Source of the DNA: a candidate division KSB1 bacterium
GTDB taxonomy: Bacteria; Zhuqueibacterota; Zhuqueibacteria; Residuimicrobiales; Krinioviventaceae
Length of the DNA stretch: 64,000 bases
Reading direction: 5' to 3'
Assembly: GCA_034505495.1 (NCBI GenBank)
Contig: JAPDQV010000007.1
Location: 12,865-76,864 of the forward strand
Position numbers and translations under genes: made by a program. Position 1 is the first letter of the stretch. Each line of letters starts with the position of its first letter. The notes under the pieces are model-generated. The model saw only the letters and a list, made by a program, of their open reading frames with translations, did not search any database and was not told the origin of the DNA. Positions 1-8,856 of this stretch are shown piece by piece.

Positions 1-759
1 GCGGGTAAGCATGTTTTTGTTGAAAAGCCGTTTACAGCCTCATCATACGAAGCCGAGGAATTGATCGCTCTGGCAAGATCCCGTAACCGTGTTATTATGG
101 TTGGGCACACTTTTGAATACAGCCCTCCTGTATTGAAAATCAAAGAGCTTATTGACAATGGGGCACTGGGAAAGATCTATTACATCAGCGCTTCACGTGT
201 AAATCTTGGATTGCATCAAAAAGATGTCAGTGTGATATGGGATCTTGCTCCTCATGACTTTTCATCTATTTTTTTCTGGCTTAATGAAGAACCTTTTCGC
301 ATTTCAGCAATGGGAAAGGCTTATGTGCAAAAGAATATTCCTGATGTTGCATTTATTAATTTAGAGTTTCCCTCCGGTTGCATAGCAAATGTACAAGTCA
401 GTTGGCTGTCTCCAAGCAAGCTGCGTAGAACTACTATCGTCGGCAGCGAAAAAATGCTTGTTTACGATGATACCGAAAATTTTGAAAAGGTCAAAATTTA
501 CGATAAAGGAGTAAATTATAAGGATCCGGAGACTTTCGGTGAGTATCAGTTGAGTTATCGAACAGGTGATGTAATAAGTCCGCATTTGGATACCTATGAG
601 CCTCTCAATAAAGAAATGTTCCATTTTATTGAGTGCTGCAAAAAGAACCTTCGACCAAAGACTGATGGAGAAAACGGATTACGCGTAGTCAGAGCGCTTG
701 AAGCAGCTGAAAAATCAATGCGGGAAAGCGGAACCATTGTGGAGCTGATGAGACCATGA
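1..759 (+). CDS. Gfo/Idh/MocA-family oxidoreductase, 5'-truncated
   Basis: The reading frame is already open at base 1, so the N-terminal Rossmann NAD(P)-binding half is cut off by the window edge. The visible part begins with the family's EKP motif ([10 protein letters not shown]), whose lysine is catalytic in this family, and continues through the C-terminal alpha/beta domain ([11 protein letters not shown] region, which places the conserved Asp-x-x-His-type site). Members oxidise or reduce sugar nucleotides, sugars or inositols. With an acetyltransferase overlapping its stop by 4 bases (ATGA) and glycosyltransferases after it, a role in making a modified nucleotide sugar (WbpB-like dehydrogenase) is plausible but not proven. 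The substrate cannot be told from sequence. Confidence 0.9.
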   Translation, partial: AGKHVFVEKPFTASSYEAEELIALARSRNRVIMVGHTFEYSPPVLKIKELIDNGALGKIYYISASRVNLGLHQKDVSVIWDLAPHDFSSIFFWLNEEPFRISAMGKAYVQKNIPDVAFINLEFPSGCIANVQVSWLSPSKLRRTTIVGSEKMLVYDDTENFEKVKIYDKGVNYKDPETFGEYQLSYRTGDVISPHLDTYEPLNKEMFHFIECCKKNLRPKTDGENGLRVVRALEAAEKSMRESGTIVELMRP

Positions 760-1430
760 AACGAGAGGAATACAAAATTGATCCGAACTGCATTGTTTAT
801 GATAATGTGAAGATCGGAGAAGGAAGTTGGATACAAGGACCCTGCGTAATTGGGAAACCGCCAAGAGGAAAAAATGCTGGGGAACTGGAGCTGATTATTG
901 GAAAGAATGCCGTTATTCGTCCCTTTACGACTATTTACGCCGGATCGGTTTTGGGGGACAGAATCCAAACGGGACAAGGCGCTTCTATACGAGAGGATAA
1001 TGTAATCGGAGACGATGTCAGCGTCGGAACCAACGCGGTTTTAGAATTCGGCAACCGAATTGGTAATCGGGTTCGTATTCATTCTCTTTGCTTTCTGGAA
1101 ATGGTAACCATAGAAGACGACGTTTTTATCGGCCCCAATGTTGTTTTTACGGATGACCCGCACCCTATGAAATGTGAACGTTACTTAGAGTGCTTGGGCG
1201 GTGTAACGGTTAAACGGCTCGCTAAAATCGGAGCTAATTCCACTATATTGCCGGGGGTTACAATTGGAGAAAACGCGTTAGTGGGAGCCGGTTCTGTGGT
1301 CACTAAAGACGTTCCAGACAACATGGTAGTGGCCGGAGTGCCCGCAAGAATTATTAAACGAGTCGATGAATTGAAGTGTTACCCCGGTTTCTATGAAAGA
1401 CCTTATGTTTGGCCTCCTTATCAAAAGTAA
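756..1430 (+). CDS. Left-handed beta-helix (hexapeptide) acyltransferase
   Basis: This 224-residue protein has repeated [LIV]-G-x-x-x-x hexapeptides across residues 15-195 (IGEGSW, IGKNAV, IGDDVS, IGNRVR, IGANST, IGENAL) and ends with the classic [12 protein letters not shown] and AGVPARII stretch of trimeric acetyltransferases. The loop with FTDDPHP resembles the FTN/FTD loop of WbpD/WlbB-type sugar-nucleotide N-acetyltransferases. It starts inside the stop of the preceding dehydrogenase, so the two are translationally coupled, as in WbpB/WbpD-type pathways that make acetamido sugars. The exact substrate is unknown. Acetylation of an amino-sugar nucleotide for surface polysaccharide is the best inference. 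Confidence 0.88.
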   Translation: MKREEYKIDPNCIVYDNVKIGEGSWIQGPCVIGKPPRGKNAGELELIIGKNAVIRPFTTIYAGSVLGDRIQTGQGASIREDNVIGDDVSVGTNAVLEFGNRIGNRVRIHSLCFLEMVTIEDDVFIGPNVVFTDDPHPMKCERYLECLGGVTVKRLAKIGANSTILPGVTIGENALVGAGSVVTKDVPDNMVVAGVPARIIKRVDELKCYPGFYERPYVWPPYQK

Positions 1431-1439
1431 GAGGGAATA

Positions 1440-2441
1440 TTGAACCAATCTATTGATTCATCTTTGCCTCTGGTTTCGATCGTTATCCCCATGCTTAATG
1501 AGGCTGGGGCAATTGAGCGGTGTATCAATTCCATCCTCCATCAAGATTATCCGCTCGAAAAGATTGAGATTATCGTTGTCGACGGGTTATCTACGGACGG
1601 TTCAAGGGAGCAGGTACAAGCTCTTGCTTCAAAAAATCCTAATATTCGTTTGCTGGATAACCCGAAAAAGCGGACGCCTATATCTCTCAACATCGGCGCT
1701 CGAAATGCAAAGGGCAGTGTGGTCATCATCCTCGGCGCACACACGAAAATTAAGCAAGATTTCGTTCGCCTTAATATTTATTACATGAACAAGCTCGGCG
1801 TCAAGTGCACCGGCGGGACACAAATTAATGTGGGTGAAAGCTTTTTTCAACGTGCAGTCGGTTTGGCCATGGGCTCTTTTTTCGGCATCCCAAGCGCTCC
1901 TTATCGGTTTTTCCCCAAGGCGAGGTATGTCGATACAGTTGTTTATGCAGCCTATAAAAAAGAACTTTTTGATGAAATAGGTTATTTTGATGAAGAGCTG
2001 CACATTTCAGAAGATGCTGAATTTAATTGGCGAATTCGAAAAGCAGGTTACGAGATTTATTACACCCCTGAAATCGTTTCCTACTATTATCCACGCAAAA
2101 CTATCGGTAAACTCTTTAAGCAATTTTTTAATTACGGCATTTTGCGGGTGAATGTAATTAAAAAACATAAAGATGCTTTTAAATTGATTCATATAATACC
2201 TCCCTTAATGCTCTTTACTTTTATTTTATCTTTAGGCCTTTCTGCTGTTATGCCCAACATGCTTTGGCCTATCTGCATATTGAGCGGTTTTTATTTGTTT
2301 TATTTGCTGGGCGGGGCTTTATATACATGCGCAAGCCGTCGAGCATGGCAATATGCGTTCATCTTGCCGGTTATTTTTTTTATTATGCACATTAGTTGGG
2401 CATTAGGATTTTGGGTGGGGATATTCAAAACGTACAAGTGA
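1440..2441 (+). CDS. Family 2 glycosyltransferase, membrane-attached
   Basis: 333 residues with a TTG start preceded by GAGGG. The GT-A fold begins with VSIVIPMLNEAGAIERCI, has the nucleotide-binding VVDGLSTDGS stretch, and carries SEDAEFNWR near residue 190, the ED-type acceptor/metal motif of GT2 enzymes. The usual mid-domain DxD is not obvious (LGAHTKI occupies that place), which is typical of some ExoA/succinoglycan-type GT2 proteins. The C-terminal 75 residues contain two or three hydrophobic helices that would hold it at the inner membrane. It probably adds a sugar to a lipid-linked surface polysaccharide made with its neighbours. Confidence 0.9.
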   Translation: MNQSIDSSLPLVSIVIPMLNEAGAIERCINSILHQDYPLEKIEIIVVDGLSTDGSREQVQALASKNPNIRLLDNPKKRTPISLNIGARNAKGSVVIILGAHTKIKQDFVRLNIYYMNKLGVKCTGGTQINVGESFFQRAVGLAMGSFFGIPSAPYRFFPKARYVDTVVYAAYKKELFDEIGYFDEELHISEDAEFNWRIRKAGYEIYYTPEIVSYYYPRKTIGKLFKQFFNYGILRVNVIKKHKDAFKLIHIIPPLMLFTFILSLGLSAVMPNMLWPICILSGFYLFYLLGGALYTCASRRAWQYAFILPVIFFIMHISWALGFWVGIFKTYK

Positions 2442-2442
2442 A

Positions 2443-3846
2443 ATGTCAAAACGAAACGAAACTTTTTTTCTTCTTTCGATTGATTTTATTGCCATTAATT
2501 TAGCATTCTTTATATTTGTCCATTTGCGCAGCTCGGCGAAATTGTTCGTCGAAAAAGATCCTCTTTTCCTTTTTCAATTGGCCTTTATCCTTTACCTTTT
2601 CTGGTTCATTCTTTTCGTCTTTAACGGATTATATCAGTCCTGGTACACCAAATCTCGCTTGGATGAGCTGATTGCGGTTTTTAAAAGCGTCAGCTTCGGC
2701 ATTTTTGTCATCTTTCTTCTCACTTTCGAGCCGCAGCAGGATCTTACGGTAAAGCCTACACTCGGCCGAATGATGATCCTCAGCTATTGGTTTTCAATGC
2801 TGGTTTTTGTCGGCGGCGGAAGGATGGCGCTGCATACGGTTCAGCGCAAATTGCTTGAAGCCGGTTACGGTCAGCGCAATACGCTCATCATCGGCTGGAA
2901 CCCTTCGGCGTGGGCTTTAGCCGACAAGATCAAAAAATATCCCGCCTTGGGTTATCGGGTCGTCGGCTTTGTGAATCCCGATAAAAAAAAGGAAGAACAG
3001 GGCGAATACAACGGAGTGCCGCTGCTGGGCAACATCAAGCAGCTGGCCGAGCTGGTGGAGCAATATCGAGTAACGGAGACGATTCTCTCCTTGGGCAAGA
3101 CGGCCCCCAAAAAGGTCATCGAGGTGATCGACGCCTGCGAAGAATTGCCCGTGCATATCAAGATCGAACCGGATTTGTACAATATCGTTCTCGGCCAGGC
3201 GCGGACCCAGCAGATCTACGGTTTTCCGCTCATCGAAATACACCCGGAGCTGATGCCGGCCTGGGAGAAAAGAGCCAAGCGGCTGATCGATATTCTCTTT
3301 AGCCTTATCGGCATTATTCTCCTTTCCCCGATCATGCTGCTGTTTGCCGTGCTCATCAAACTGGATTCTCCCGGACCGGTCTTTTTCAAACAAAAACGGG
3401 TGGGCAAAAACGGCAGAATCTTTGTCATTTACAAGTTCCGCTCCATGATCAAAGATGCGGAGCGCTATACCGGGCCGATTTGGGCGGGCAAAGCCGATCC
3501 GCGCGTCACGCGCGTCGGGCGATTCATGCGCAAGACGCGCATTGACGAGTTTCCGCAGCTGTTCAACGTACTTTTGGGTGATATGAGCATCGTCGGGCCG
3601 CGGCCGGAACGCCCCTATTTCGTCGATAAGCTCAAGCGCAAATATCCTCTTTACATGCGCCGGTTCAAGGTCAAGCCCGGCATTACCGGGTGGGCGCAGG
3701 TTAAGGGCAAATACGACACCACCCTTGAGGAGGCAAAAGAAAAGCTTGATTATGACCTCTACTATATCGATAATATCTCATTGCGGTTAGATTTCCGGAT
3801 CATGTTTTATACGATTTTCGTCATGCTGCGGTTCAAGGGACAATAA
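2443..3846 (+). CDS. Polyprenyl-phosphate sugar phosphotransferase (exopolysaccharide initiation)
   Basis: 467 residues in the usual architecture of WbaP/EpsE-type initiating transferases. About four N-terminal transmembrane helices (residues 8-135) lead to a Rossmann-like CoA_binding_3 segment (150-260). A further helix starts at [13 protein letters not shown], followed by the bacterial sugar transferase domain with [34 protein letters not shown] and [10 protein letters not shown]. It transfers a sugar-1-phosphate from a UDP-sugar to undecaprenyl phosphate at the inner membrane, the first step of repeat-unit assembly. Only one base separates it from the GT2 gene upstream, and it is the last glycan gene before serS. 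Confidence 0.93.
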   Translation: MSKRNETFFLLSIDFIAINLAFFIFVHLRSSAKLFVEKDPLFLFQLAFILYLFWFILFVFNGLYQSWYTKSRLDELIAVFKSVSFGIFVIFLLTFEPQQDLTVKPTLGRMMILSYWFSMLVFVGGGRMALHTVQRKLLEAGYGQRNTLIIGWNPSAWALADKIKKYPALGYRVVGFVNPDKKKEEQGEYNGVPLLGNIKQLAELVEQYRVTETILSLGKTAPKKVIEVIDACEELPVHIKIEPDLYNIVLGQARTQQIYGFPLIEIHPELMPAWEKRAKRLIDILFSLIGIILLSPIMLLFAVLIKLDSPGPVFFKQKRVGKNGRIFVIYKFRSMIKDAERYTGPIWAGKADPRVTRVGRFMRKTRIDEFPQLFNVLLGDMSIVGPRPERPYFVDKLKRKYPLYMRRFKVKPGITGWAQVKGKYDTTLEEAKEKLDYDLYYIDNISLRLDFRIMFYTIFVMLRFKGQ

Positions 3847-3858
3847 TGCGAGGAATAC

Positions 3859-5124
3859 ATGCTGGATCTCAAGTTTATTCGGGAAAACCCTGAAATCGTC
3901 CGTAAAGCCATTCGCGACAAACGGGCAACCGTCGATTTGGATGCATTTTTGGCGTTGGATGCGCGGCGCCGTGAATTGATCGGCAAAGTGGAATCGGCTC
4001 GGGCCGAGCAAAACAAAGTTACGCAGCAGATCAGCGTTATGAAAAAGGCCGGACAGGACGCCTCGGCGGTCATCGCCGAAATGGGGCGTCTCTCGGACGA
4101 GATTCGCGTCATGAATGACGAGCTGCGTCGCGTCGAGGCAGAGCTTTATGAACTGCATATCCGTATTCCGAATATTCCGCACGAATCGGTTCCGGTCGGC
4201 ACGGAAAAGGACAATGTGGTGGTCAAGCAGTGGGGCGAGCTGCCGAAGCTCGATTTCAAGCCGCTGCCGCATTGGGAGATCGCCGAGAAACTGGGGCTCA
4301 TCGATTTCGCGCGCGCCTCGCGCATGTCGGGCTCCTTTTTCGTCAGCTATCGCGGATTGGGCGCCAAACTGGAAAGGGCGCTCATCAATTTCATGATCGA
4401 TCTGCACGTGGGAAAGCACGGCTATACTGAGGTGTTCCCGCCTTTTGTCGTCAAGCGCGAGGCCATGTTCGGCACCGGTCAGCTGCCCAAACTCGAAGAG
4501 GACATGTATCGCTGCGAGCTGGACGATCTGTTTCTCATTCCCACCGCTGAAGTTCCCGTCACCAATCTTCATCGCGAAGAGGTGTTGGAGGGTGATGAAC
4601 TGCCGATCAAATACACTGCCTACACGCCCTGTTTTCGGCGCGAGGCCGGTGCCTACGGCAAAGACACGCGCGGACTCATGCGCATCCATCAGTTCGATAA
4701 GGTGGAAATGGTCAAGTTTGTCAAACCGGAGACTTCGTGGGACGAACTGGAGTCGCTGTTGCGGGATGCCGAGGAAGTGCTGCAGCTTCTCGAGCTGCCC
4801 TATCGCGTGGTGACCTTGGCTACCGGCGACCTCAGCTTCTCGGCAGCCAAATGCTACGATATCGAGGTCTATGCGGCCGGACTCGATCGGTGGCTGGAAG
4901 TCTCTTCGTGCAGCAATTTTACCGACTTTCAGGCCAGGCGAGCCAACATTCGTTTCCGCCGCGAAAAAGGCGCTAAACCTGAGTACGTCCACACCCTCAA
5001 CGGCTCCGGCATTGCTCTGCCGCGCACGGTCATTGCCATTTTGGAAAACTATCAGACCGATGAAGGAAGAGTAATAGTCCCCAAAGTTCTGCGGCCGTAT
5101 ATGGGCGTCGACCTCATCAAGTGA
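3859..5124 (+). CDS. serS: Seryl-tRNA synthetase
   Basis: 421 residues, the normal bacterial length. It attaches serine to tRNA-Ser in the cytoplasm. The first ~110 residues form the long antiparallel coiled coil that grips the tRNA variable arm. The class II catalytic core follows, with the serine-site TAEVPVTNLH, motif 2 (PCFRREAG and RGLMRIHQF) and motif 3 (GSGIALPRTVIAILE). It starts 12 bases after the sugar transferase stop and may be co-transcribed with it or with the downstream phosphodiesterase-pyrFE genes. Confidence 0.98.
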   Translation: MLDLKFIRENPEIVRKAIRDKRATVDLDAFLALDARRRELIGKVESARAEQNKVTQQISVMKKAGQDASAVIAEMGRLSDEIRVMNDELRRVEAELYELHIRIPNIPHESVPVGTEKDNVVVKQWGELPKLDFKPLPHWEIAEKLGLIDFARASRMSGSFFVSYRGLGAKLERALINFMIDLHVGKHGYTEVFPPFVVKREAMFGTGQLPKLEEDMYRCELDDLFLIPTAEVPVTNLHREEVLEGDELPIKYTAYTPCFRREAGAYGKDTRGLMRIHQFDKVEMVKFVKPETSWDELESLLRDAEEVLQLLELPYRVVTLATGDLSFSAAKCYDIEVYAAGLDRWLEVSSCSNFTDFQARRANIRFRREKGAKPEYVHTLNGSGIALPRTVIAILENYQTDEGRVIVPKVLRPYMGVDLIK

Positions 5125-5133
5125 GCAAAAACT

Positions 5134-5607
5134 ATGAACCGCATCATTCGCACAATCGGTATCATTTCGGATACCCACGGCGCCGTGCCGAGAGCCGTCT
5201 ATGATCTTTTCAAAGACGTCGATGAAATCATTCACGCCGGTGATATTGATAATCCGGAGGTCCTCGAAGAGCTGCGTAATATCGCGCCGGTAACCGCCGT
5301 GCACGGCAATATGGATGCCGTCTCGTTAAAAACTTCCCTGCCGCGCTCCCTCGACTTTGAAGCCTACGGTTTTCGTTTCCTCGTTGATCATGTCGATCCG
5401 GTAAAAACCTTCGACGGGCGGCCTACGATTTGTATTGCCGGACATACTCATCAGCCGATCGTTGACAAGAGCGATCAGGTTCTATATATTAATCCGGGCT
5501 CAGCCGTACGACCCAAGGCGGGACATAAGCCGAGCGTGGCGGTCTTGAAATTATCGAGCGACGGCAATGCCGAAGCAGAGATCCTCTATTTTGAAAAGGA
5601 CGAATGA
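5134..5607 (+). CDS. YfcE/MJ0936-family metallophosphoesterase
   Basis: 157 residues with all metal motifs of the small calcineurin-like phosphodiesterases: SDTHG near the start, AGDID, HGNMD and AGHTHQP, followed by INPGSAVRP. Members hydrolyse phosphodiesters in vitro and their cellular substrate is usually unknown. The stop codon overlaps the pyrF start (ATGA), which implies translational coupling. No signal peptide, so cytoplasmic. Confidence 0.93.
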   Translation: MNRIIRTIGIISDTHGAVPRAVYDLFKDVDEIIHAGDIDNPEVLEELRNIAPVTAVHGNMDAVSLKTSLPRSLDFEAYGFRFLVDHVDPVKTFDGRPTICIAGHTHQPIVDKSDQVLYINPGSAVRPKAGHKPSVAVLKLSSDGNAEAEILYFEKDE

Positions 5608-6425
5608 CGTTTCTCGACAAATTGACCGAAACGGTCCGGAGACAGCAATCGCTGCTATGCATCGGATTGGATAGCGAATTGTCCAAGTTGCCCGCGCATT
5701 TGCGCAGCGTGGACGAACCGCTTTTTGCTTTTAACAAAGCCGTCATCGACGCTACGGCTGAATTTGCCGCTGCATTTAAGGTTAATCTTGCTTTTTACGA
5801 GGCCTACGGACTTGAAGGGTGGAGCGCGCTGAAGAAAACGTTCAGCTATCTCCCCAAGCATGTTATCCGCATTGCCGACGCGAAACGCGGCGACATCGGC
5901 AACACGGCGCGCCTCTATGCGCAAGCCCTGTTCGAGGAGCTTGATGCGGACGCCGTTACGGTCAATCCCTACATGGGAAGCGATTCGGTCGATCCGTTTC
6001 TGCAACGGGAAGAAAAGGGCGTATTTGTACTTTGTCTGACTTCAAATGCGGGCAGCGCCGACTTTCAACGTTTCAGCGACGGCAGTCGGCAGCTCTATGA
6101 AAAGGTAGCACTCAATGTTCGGGAGTGGAACGTGCGCGGAAACTGCGGGCTGGTGGTCGGAGCAACGCATCCGCTGGAATTGGCGCATGTGCGTAAATTG
6201 GTGCCGGACCTGCCGCTGCTGATTCCCGGCATCGGCGCCCAAGGAGGAGACGTGCAGGCATCTGTTGCAGCCGTGGAAGAGACGTCCGGAGCTCCGGTTC
6301 TTTTCAATTCCAGCCGGGCGATCCTTTACGCTTCGAGCGGCGCGGACTTTGCCGAAGCCGCCGCCCAAGCAGCTCGACAGACACGCGATCTTTTAAACAA
6401 ATTCAGGAAAACAAATCATTTTTGA
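5604..6425 (+). CDS. pyrF: Orotidine 5'-phosphate decarboxylase, type 2
   Basis: 273 residues. It decarboxylates OMP to UMP, the last step of de novo pyrimidine synthesis. The catalytic cluster is DAKRGDIGNT near residues 93-102 (Lys and Asp of the D-x-K-x-x-D site). The length and the surrounding KVNLAFYEAYG mark the long type 2 PyrF family rather than the 230-residue E. coli type. It overlaps the upstream gene by 4 bases and is followed at once by pyrE, giving the last two pathway enzymes as a pair. Confidence 0.96.
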   Translation: MTFLDKLTETVRRQQSLLCIGLDSELSKLPAHLRSVDEPLFAFNKAVIDATAEFAAAFKVNLAFYEAYGLEGWSALKKTFSYLPKHVIRIADAKRGDIGNTARLYAQALFEELDADAVTVNPYMGSDSVDPFLQREEKGVFVLCLTSNAGSADFQRFSDGSRQLYEKVALNVREWNVRGNCGLVVGATHPLELAHVRKLVPDLPLLIPGIGAQGGDVQASVAAVEETSGAPVLFNSSRAILYASSGADFAEAAAQAARQTRDLLNKFRKTNHF

Positions 6426-6438
6426 GGGTGTGAGGACT

Positions 6439-7014
6439 ATGCGGAAAGAAAGAGCCTTGGAAATTTTCGAAAGCACGGGTGCGCTGTTGACGGGTCATTT
6501 TTTGCTGAGCTCGGGGCTGCACAGTCCGCAATACTTTCAATGCGCCAAAGTTCTTCAGTATCCTAACTACGCCGAGTTGTTCTGTCTGGAGATCGTGAAG
6601 AATTTCAAAGGGGAAAAAATCGACTGCGTCATTTCTCCTGCGATCGGCGGAATCGTCGTCGGCCAGGAATGCGCCAGACTCTTGAACTGCCGCGCCATGT
6701 TTGCCGAACGGGAAAACGGCGTGATGAGCCTGCGGCGGGGCTTTGAGCTTAAACACGATGAGCGGGTGCTGGTGGTCGAGGACGTCGTTACTACCGGCGG
6801 ATCCGTGCAGGAGATTCTAGAGCTTGTACAAGGCGCCGGCGCCGAGGCGGTCGGTGTGGGATTTATCGTCGACCGCAGCAACGGCAAGCGGCTGTTCGAC
6901 GTGCCGGCATTTTCGGTCTTTCGCATGGACGTCGTCGTCTACCAGCCTGATAACTGTCCTTTGTGTGACGAGGGTATACCCATCGTCAAACCGGGGAGCA
7001 GAAAACAGGCATAG
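6439..7014 (+). CDS. pyrE: Orotate phosphoribosyltransferase
   Basis: 191 residues from the ATG at 6439. A GTG at 6430 is in frame, but GAGG at 6432-6435 sits just before the ATG, so I prefer the later start. It joins orotate to PRPP to give OMP. The PRPP-binding motif is VLVVEDVVTTGGS, and the flexible-loop region RGFELKHDERV precedes it. The C-terminus carries CPLCDEG, a cysteine pair seen in many archaeal-type and FCB-group PyrE proteins. It is paired with pyrF 13 bases upstream, and a convergent gene follows. Confidence 0.95.
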   Translation: MRKERALEIFESTGALLTGHFLLSSGLHSPQYFQCAKVLQYPNYAELFCLEIVKNFKGEKIDCVISPAIGGIVVGQECARLLNCRAMFAERENGVMSLRRGFELKHDERVLVVEDVVTTGGSVQEILELVQGAGAEAVGVGFIVDRSNGKRLFDVPAFSVFRMDVVVYQPDNCPLCDEGIPIVKPGSRKQA

Positions 7015-7091
7015 CATCCGCTTTAGGCGGTAAGAGCTGTTTACGATTTTGTAGAAAAGGGGAAAAATCCGTTAACCGGCTTGGGGGGAAG

Positions 7092-7943
7092 CTATCGTTC
7101 CAATATGTCGCGATAGATGCGTTCGTGATCACGGTCGAGCGCAAGCATGGTGCGCAAGGGCTCTTTATTCTTTGCTCGGCGATAGATTTCGACGATTTCT
7201 TGGTAATGCGCCTTGATAAAGTTCTGAGCATATACATTATCAGGATTTTTAGCCAGAATGGCGTCGAGCATTTTGATGGCGGTTGCGACATGCTTGCGGG
7301 CTTTGTCGTTGTCTTCTTTGATGTAGGAGAGGCCGTAAAAATAATAATCGACCATTTCTCTGAACGGCCGATGCTGATCGCTCAAAAAATAGTTAACCAA
7401 ATCCAGGCGTCGATCCCATCCTTCCGTATAACGGCCGAGGCCGAATTTGCTCTGCTCGGCGACATTGCGGGCTTTTTCGTAATAGGGGGTGCCGGCAAGA
7501 GTGCCCCACTTGTCGAATTCGCCGCCGAGGATCATATAGACGTAAAACGCCAGAACGCTGGTAAAGGAGTCAAAGTTGTCGTTGACGAACTGAATGGGAT
7601 CGCCGCTTTGGTAAGCAAAGCGCCAGCGTTGATCGGAAAACTGGATGTCATAGCTGTTGCTGATGATAAGCGTACCTTTAAAGCGCTGCTCCGCTCCCTG
7701 CGTCATGTCCTCGAGCTGCAGGGTCAGCGTGAGATAAACCGGAGTGTTCCATTGGTCGGGACACCATGGCGAGCTGTCGAGAAAATGCGTCACGCGATCG
7801 GCAAAATCGCTCATCTTTTCGCGGCGTTCCTGCGGCAGCGTCCGCAGGTCCAGCTCGACCTTCGACTCGATCCGCTGCGCGCGCAAAGGGGTTAAAGTCA
7901 GCAAAAGAATCACAATCATCAATGGGGGAAAAAAGCGATGCAT
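7092..7943 (-). CDS. porD: PorD-like T9SS-associated protein (DUF4835)
   Basis: About 283 residues from the second methionine (7943), chosen because GGAG lies just upstream of it; a start at 7955 is also open. A signal peptide (hydrophobic core LMIVILLLTLTPL, cleavage after RAQ) exports it. The body matches the DUF4835/PorD layout: FKGTLIISNSYDIQFSD, then DSFTSVLAFYVYMILGGEFD, GGTPYYEKA-like (AGTPYYEKARNV), RPFREMVDYYFYGL and a helical end. In Bacteroidota PorD is tied to the type IX secretion system, with a role that is poorly known. The PorV-like barrel on the other strand supports an outer-membrane secretion role here. Confidence 0.78.
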   Translation of the reverse strand: MHRFFPPLMIVILLLTLTPLRAQRIESKVELDLRTLPQERREKMSDFADRVTHFLDSSPWCPDQWNTPVYLTLTLQLEDMTQGAEQRFKGTLIISNSYDIQFSDQRWRFAYQSGDPIQFVNDNFDSFTSVLAFYVYMILGGEFDKWGTLAGTPYYEKARNVAEQSKFGLGRYTEGWDRRLDLVNYFLSDQHRPFREMVDYYFYGLSYIKEDNDKARKHVATAIKMLDAILAKNPDNVYAQNFIKAHYQEIVEIYRRAKNKEPLRTMLALDRDHERIYRDILER

Positions 7944-7985
7944 TTTATGCTCCATACTTCTATTCTGCAGTCTGCTTCAGGTTTT

Positions 7986-8014
7986 AATATTTGTTTTTTT
8001 CCATTGATAGTCAA
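7986..8014 (-). promoter_or_regulatory. Sigma70-type promoter for the porD-like gene
   Basis: On the minus strand TTGACT and AATATT are separated by exactly 17 bases, and the -10 box lies about 43 bases before the start at 7943. It occupies the divergent spacer shared with the PorV-like gene. No experimental support. Confidence 0.5.
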
Positions 8015-8021
8015 GCTTTTC

Positions 8022-8852
8022 GTGCCGAATAATCAACGTCGTCGTTCGGTAAAGCGTTCCGCTTTATTTTGCTTGTGTCTGGCGCCGTGTGCTTTTGCCG
8101 CTTTTGAAGAGACGACGTTCGGCGGAAGGGGCGGAGGGACGGCAGGCGCGGCAGCCGCCTCGGCCTGGGGCGCGGAAAGCGTTTTTTACAATCCGGCCGG
8201 ACTTTATTCCGGCAGCCGTTTCGAGCTGGTAACGGCAATCTATCGTCCCTTTGAGCTGGCAGAGGTGCATGCAGGATTCTTGGCCGTTGCTTTCGGCAAA
8301 GGGAGAACGGCTGTCGGGTTCGGCTCGGCGCTGTTCGGCAATCCTCTTTACCGTGAAACTCAACTGGCGGCTGCTGCCGCATATCGGTTCAAACCGCTCG
8401 ATCTTACTTTCGGCGCCGCTGTGCGCTGCGGGCAAGTGGCCGTGACAAATTACGGCAATGCGTGGGCCGTCATGATCGATATCGGCGTGCAGGCAGCTTT
8501 GACGCCGAAGCTTTTCTGGGGGACTGCTCTGAGTAACCTGACCGGCTCGAGGTTGGGCCGTTGCAAAGAAGCGCTGCCGCAAAGTCTGCGGTTCGGTTGG
8601 ATTTTTCAACCGCGCGATGGGCTGTCGCTGCATGCAGAACTCTACAAGGATGATCGTTTTTCTCTTGACGTGCGATGGGGAATGGCCTGGCGGCCCTGTC
8701 CTGCCCTGACCTTCCGCGCCGGAGCAGCCAATCAGCCGCGGCGATATTCCTTGGGACTTTCTCTCTTTATCGGCAGCCTGCGTTTCGACTATGCTTTTAT
8801 GAATCACCTCGAGCTCGGCGGCTCTCACCTTATCGGTTTCGGCTGGGAATAA
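8022..8852 (+). CDS. PorV/PorQ-like outer-membrane beta-barrel protein
   Basis: About 276 residues if it starts at the GTG at 8022. The frame is open farther upstream, but that part would overlap the minus-strand promoter region and does not resemble a leader. A signal peptide (LFCLCLAPCAFA) is followed by the typical start of PorV/PorQ and UPF0164 proteins: a glycine/alanine-rich segment, then WGAESVFYNPAGL, close to the conserved D-x-x-x-x-x-x-NPAGL motif. Alternating hydrophobic strands fill the rest and it ends in an aromatic-rich strand (HLIGFGWE). PorV shuttles T9SS cargo and PorQ helps attach it, so this protein may serve the same system as the porD neighbour and the T9SS-tailed protein near 56242. 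It could also be an unrelated FadL-like barrel. Confidence 0.7.
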   Translation: MPNNQRRRSVKRSALFCLCLAPCAFAAFEETTFGGRGGGTAGAAAASAWGAESVFYNPAGLYSGSRFELVTAIYRPFELAEVHAGFLAVAFGKGRTAVGFGSALFGNPLYRETQLAAAAAYRFKPLDLTFGAAVRCGQVAVTNYGNAWAVMIDIGVQAALTPKLFWGTALSNLTGSRLGRCKEALPQSLRFGWIFQPRDGLSLHAELYKDDRFSLDVRWGMAWRPCPALTFRAGAANQPRRYSLGLSLFIGSLRFDYAFMNHLELGGSHLIGFGWE

Positions 8853-8856
8853 CCCC

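Noticed and set aside
3787-5304. 505-codon open frame on the minus strand
   Set aside because: It lies wholly opposite serS and the start of the phosphodiesterase. The translation is rich in His, Arg, Phe and Asp with no domain, as expected from antisense of a GC-rich gene, and there is no ribosome-binding site.
7125-7895. 256-codon plus-strand frame
   Set aside because: It is opposite the PorD-like gene, whose family match and signal peptide are convincing.
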